Assembly: GCA_021781185.1 (NCBI GenBank)
Contig: JAJXXI010000465.1
Location: forward strand, 1-7,570
Source: a bacterium
GTDB taxonomy: Bacteria; Verrucomicrobiota; Verrucomicrobiia; Limisphaerales; UBA11358
Direction of reading: 5' to 3'
DNA: 7,570 nucleotides
How positions within the stretch are numbered: the stretch's first letter is position 1; every line of letters starts with the position of its first letter. This document shows, in pieces, positions 7,501-7,570 of this stretch. The notes below the pieces were generated by a model that was not told the DNA's origin, searched no databases, and worked only from the letters and a program-made list of their open reading frames with translations. The position numbers were made by a program, and so were the translations under genes.

Positions 7501-7570
7501 CACCTTTGATTTTGCGACCGGGACAATCAGCTTTGGCTCGCTCGCCGGCAATGGTTTCATCCAGGGCAAC
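4544..7570 (+). CDS. Secreted multidomain alginate-lyase-like protein with FN3 and PATR repeats, 3'-truncated
   Basis: One frame stays open from ATG 4544 to the window end (1009 codons, no stop). Residues 1-27 are a signal peptide (LLRVFASLIPLLGMV, then ARA|F). Residues 28 to about 375 resemble the alginate-lyase/chondroitin AC lyase toroid superfamily (Pfam Alginate_lyase): HPGIPLTVADLDNVK at the start, ENQWKNDMQAIFNLSRMW from E89, SNKGALQM around N193, and GETGRDQGHAYGDLLQM with R245, D246, H249 and Y251. Asn, Arg, His and Tyr are the residue types used by such lyases for beta-elimination, so these are catalytic candidates by inference. About 384-578 is a DUF1349/concanavalin-like domain (AKAGVMLRDSL, YWVKLERYGNYINLYTSLDG), a likely carbohydrate-binding sandwich. 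Two FN3 domains follow (about 584-671 and 672-759). From 766 there is FWSGAVNGTWDTATANW, then a consensus PATR repeat at 846-880. Role inferred: extracellular or surface-bound uronic-acid polysaccharide lyase. The substrate is not determined. The C-terminus and any anchoring signal lie beyond the window. Confidence 0.9.
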   Translation, partial: MFKSFHSLLRVFASLIPLLGMVQSARAFVHPGIPLTVADLDNVKSNLNNAPWSSGYAALSGDYRSQLSYAMQGPFGYVNRNYYGNYDHENQWKNDMQAIFNLSRMWYFTGNTNYAQKAHDILLAWANTMTNFNGIESGLDLGDYAYRYGGGADILRGTWPGWAAADTLTVSNFFANVYWPATGSAGNTVGPSNKGALQMAGGLAVAVFNDDTNKFNHILGLYRSSASAGLDNNCLNSGEMGETGRDQGHAYGDLLQMSFMAEVFWKQGVDLYSAWDNRLLACGEYYARNNLSPAAAYITYGTTDALYWNNSTNAGGSSAGGVYTAEPMAGNILRSAYVVREGLTAPWMGLKRATQNENQDSFCYLKSADTSTAAPSAAVNYPATATITIGFLNADIGTATPPGGGTYSGGTWTVTGGGAEIWTHSADSCHFIYKQVTGDCTIIAKVTSVQNTASTAKAGVMLRDSLSSTAGNRAWVAVRPNQVAEAYMHGWTDVYGGSNWENAGRGLPQSSYWVKLERYGNYINLYTSLDGTSWAVECQGQFANLPSTVYVGLVVCSMVNGTPNTSTFSHVSITGGDGAGVTVPPAPYAVYASPDAGRVPLRWLESFGATSYKVERSTTDGGPYTPVATVTNASYVDTNVAPNTAYYYVVTASNSAGTSAISPQDSATTQPAPSAPTGLNALPGNGQATLLWIASGSATSYNVKRSTSSGSGYVMVTNVTGTSFVDTGLANGTTYYYVVAAVSAAGEGTSSPQVSVTPNVAATALFWSGAVNGTWDTATANWLNAGTPATFQNGNAVVFDDSASANTTINLSATRSPGAVVVNDATKNYIIGGSAIAGTGSLTKQGGGTLTLNGANTYSGGTTNSGGTLTVGNADALGAGTLTMNGGLLGNSGNFNLANNVVITGTGSAIQLGSANNLTLNGTISGNGQVTLGDSGNISSIYLGGTNTMSGGTVVIAGNNNYVRFTSPAAGNANADWVFNNQPGHCTFDFATGTISFGSLAGNGFIQGN
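6293..6826 (+). repeat. Tandem 267-bp FN3-encoding repeat (two units)
   Basis: Two fibronectin type III units follow each other in the lyase gene with a period of exactly 267 bp (89 codons): GCGACGAGCTACAA occurs at 6368 and again at 6635. The protein pairs ATSYKVERST with ATSYNVKRST, and YVDTNVAPNTAYYYVVTA with FVDTGLANGTTYYYVVAA, without gaps. DNA identity is high around the shared motifs and lower elsewhere, so this is an internal duplication of moderate age. FN3 units here probably act as spacers between the catalytic part and the beta-helix. Confidence 0.85.
7079..7190 (+). repeat. Consensus PATR repeat in the lyase gene
   Basis: Residues 846-880 of the lyase protein (GGGTLTLNGANTYSGG and the following GGTLTVGNADALGAG) match the autotransporter-associated beta-strand repeat very closely. 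This copy is nearer to the consensus than the three in the first gene of the window. Confidence 0.85.

Noticed and set aside
1..7570. CRISPR array, tRNA/rRNA genes, insertion sequence or prophage
   Set aside because: No regularly spaced identical repeats, no RNA-gene motifs, no transposase- or phage-like protein and no terminal inverted repeats were seen.

Overview
The window looks like chromosomal sequence from a member of the Verrucomicrobiota, probably of the Limisphaerales/Pedosphaera type. The evidence is the mix of protein families: two [26 protein letters not shown] pseudopilins back to back, giant secreted proteins built from autotransporter-associated beta-strand (PATR) repeats, and a C-terminal SWP...GW.LQ...FYRLVYP tail that I recall as frequent in secreted proteins of this phylum. 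The placement is inferred from protein style; there is no rRNA or other phylogenetic marker here.

Layout, all on the + strand. (1) Bases 1-1900 hold the 3' part of a PATR-repeat surface protein whose start lies outside the window. (2) 1951-2826 is a pseudopilin with a C-terminal DGH motif. (3) 2857-3699 is a second, divergent pseudopilin with an unusually long 41-residue leader. (4) 3671-4342 is a small lipoprotein of unknown function whose likely start overlaps the end of the second pilin gene. (5) 4391-4429 is a strong intrinsic terminator with a perfect 11-bp stem and T7. (6) 4544 to the window end is one uninterrupted reading frame of 1009 codons. It encodes a secreted multidomain protein: signal peptide, alginate-lyase-like toroid domain, DUF1349/concanavalin-like domain, two tandem FN3 domains, then a PATR beta-helix that runs off the end.

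Functional reading (inference). Genes 1-4 are close together with no terminator between them and may be co-transcribed, ending at the hairpin. The lyase gene is then a separate unit with its own leader. All five products are predicted to be exported: two beta-helix proteins, two pilin-like proteins that a prepilin peptidase would process, and one lipoprotein. This fits a cell-envelope or polysaccharide-foraging locus. No secretion ATPase, secretin, transporter or regulator is present, so a dedicated system cannot be claimed from this window alone.

There are no RNA genes, CRISPR arrays, insertion sequences or phage genes that I can support. The minus-strand open frames, including a long one under the lyase gene, look like composition-driven shadows.
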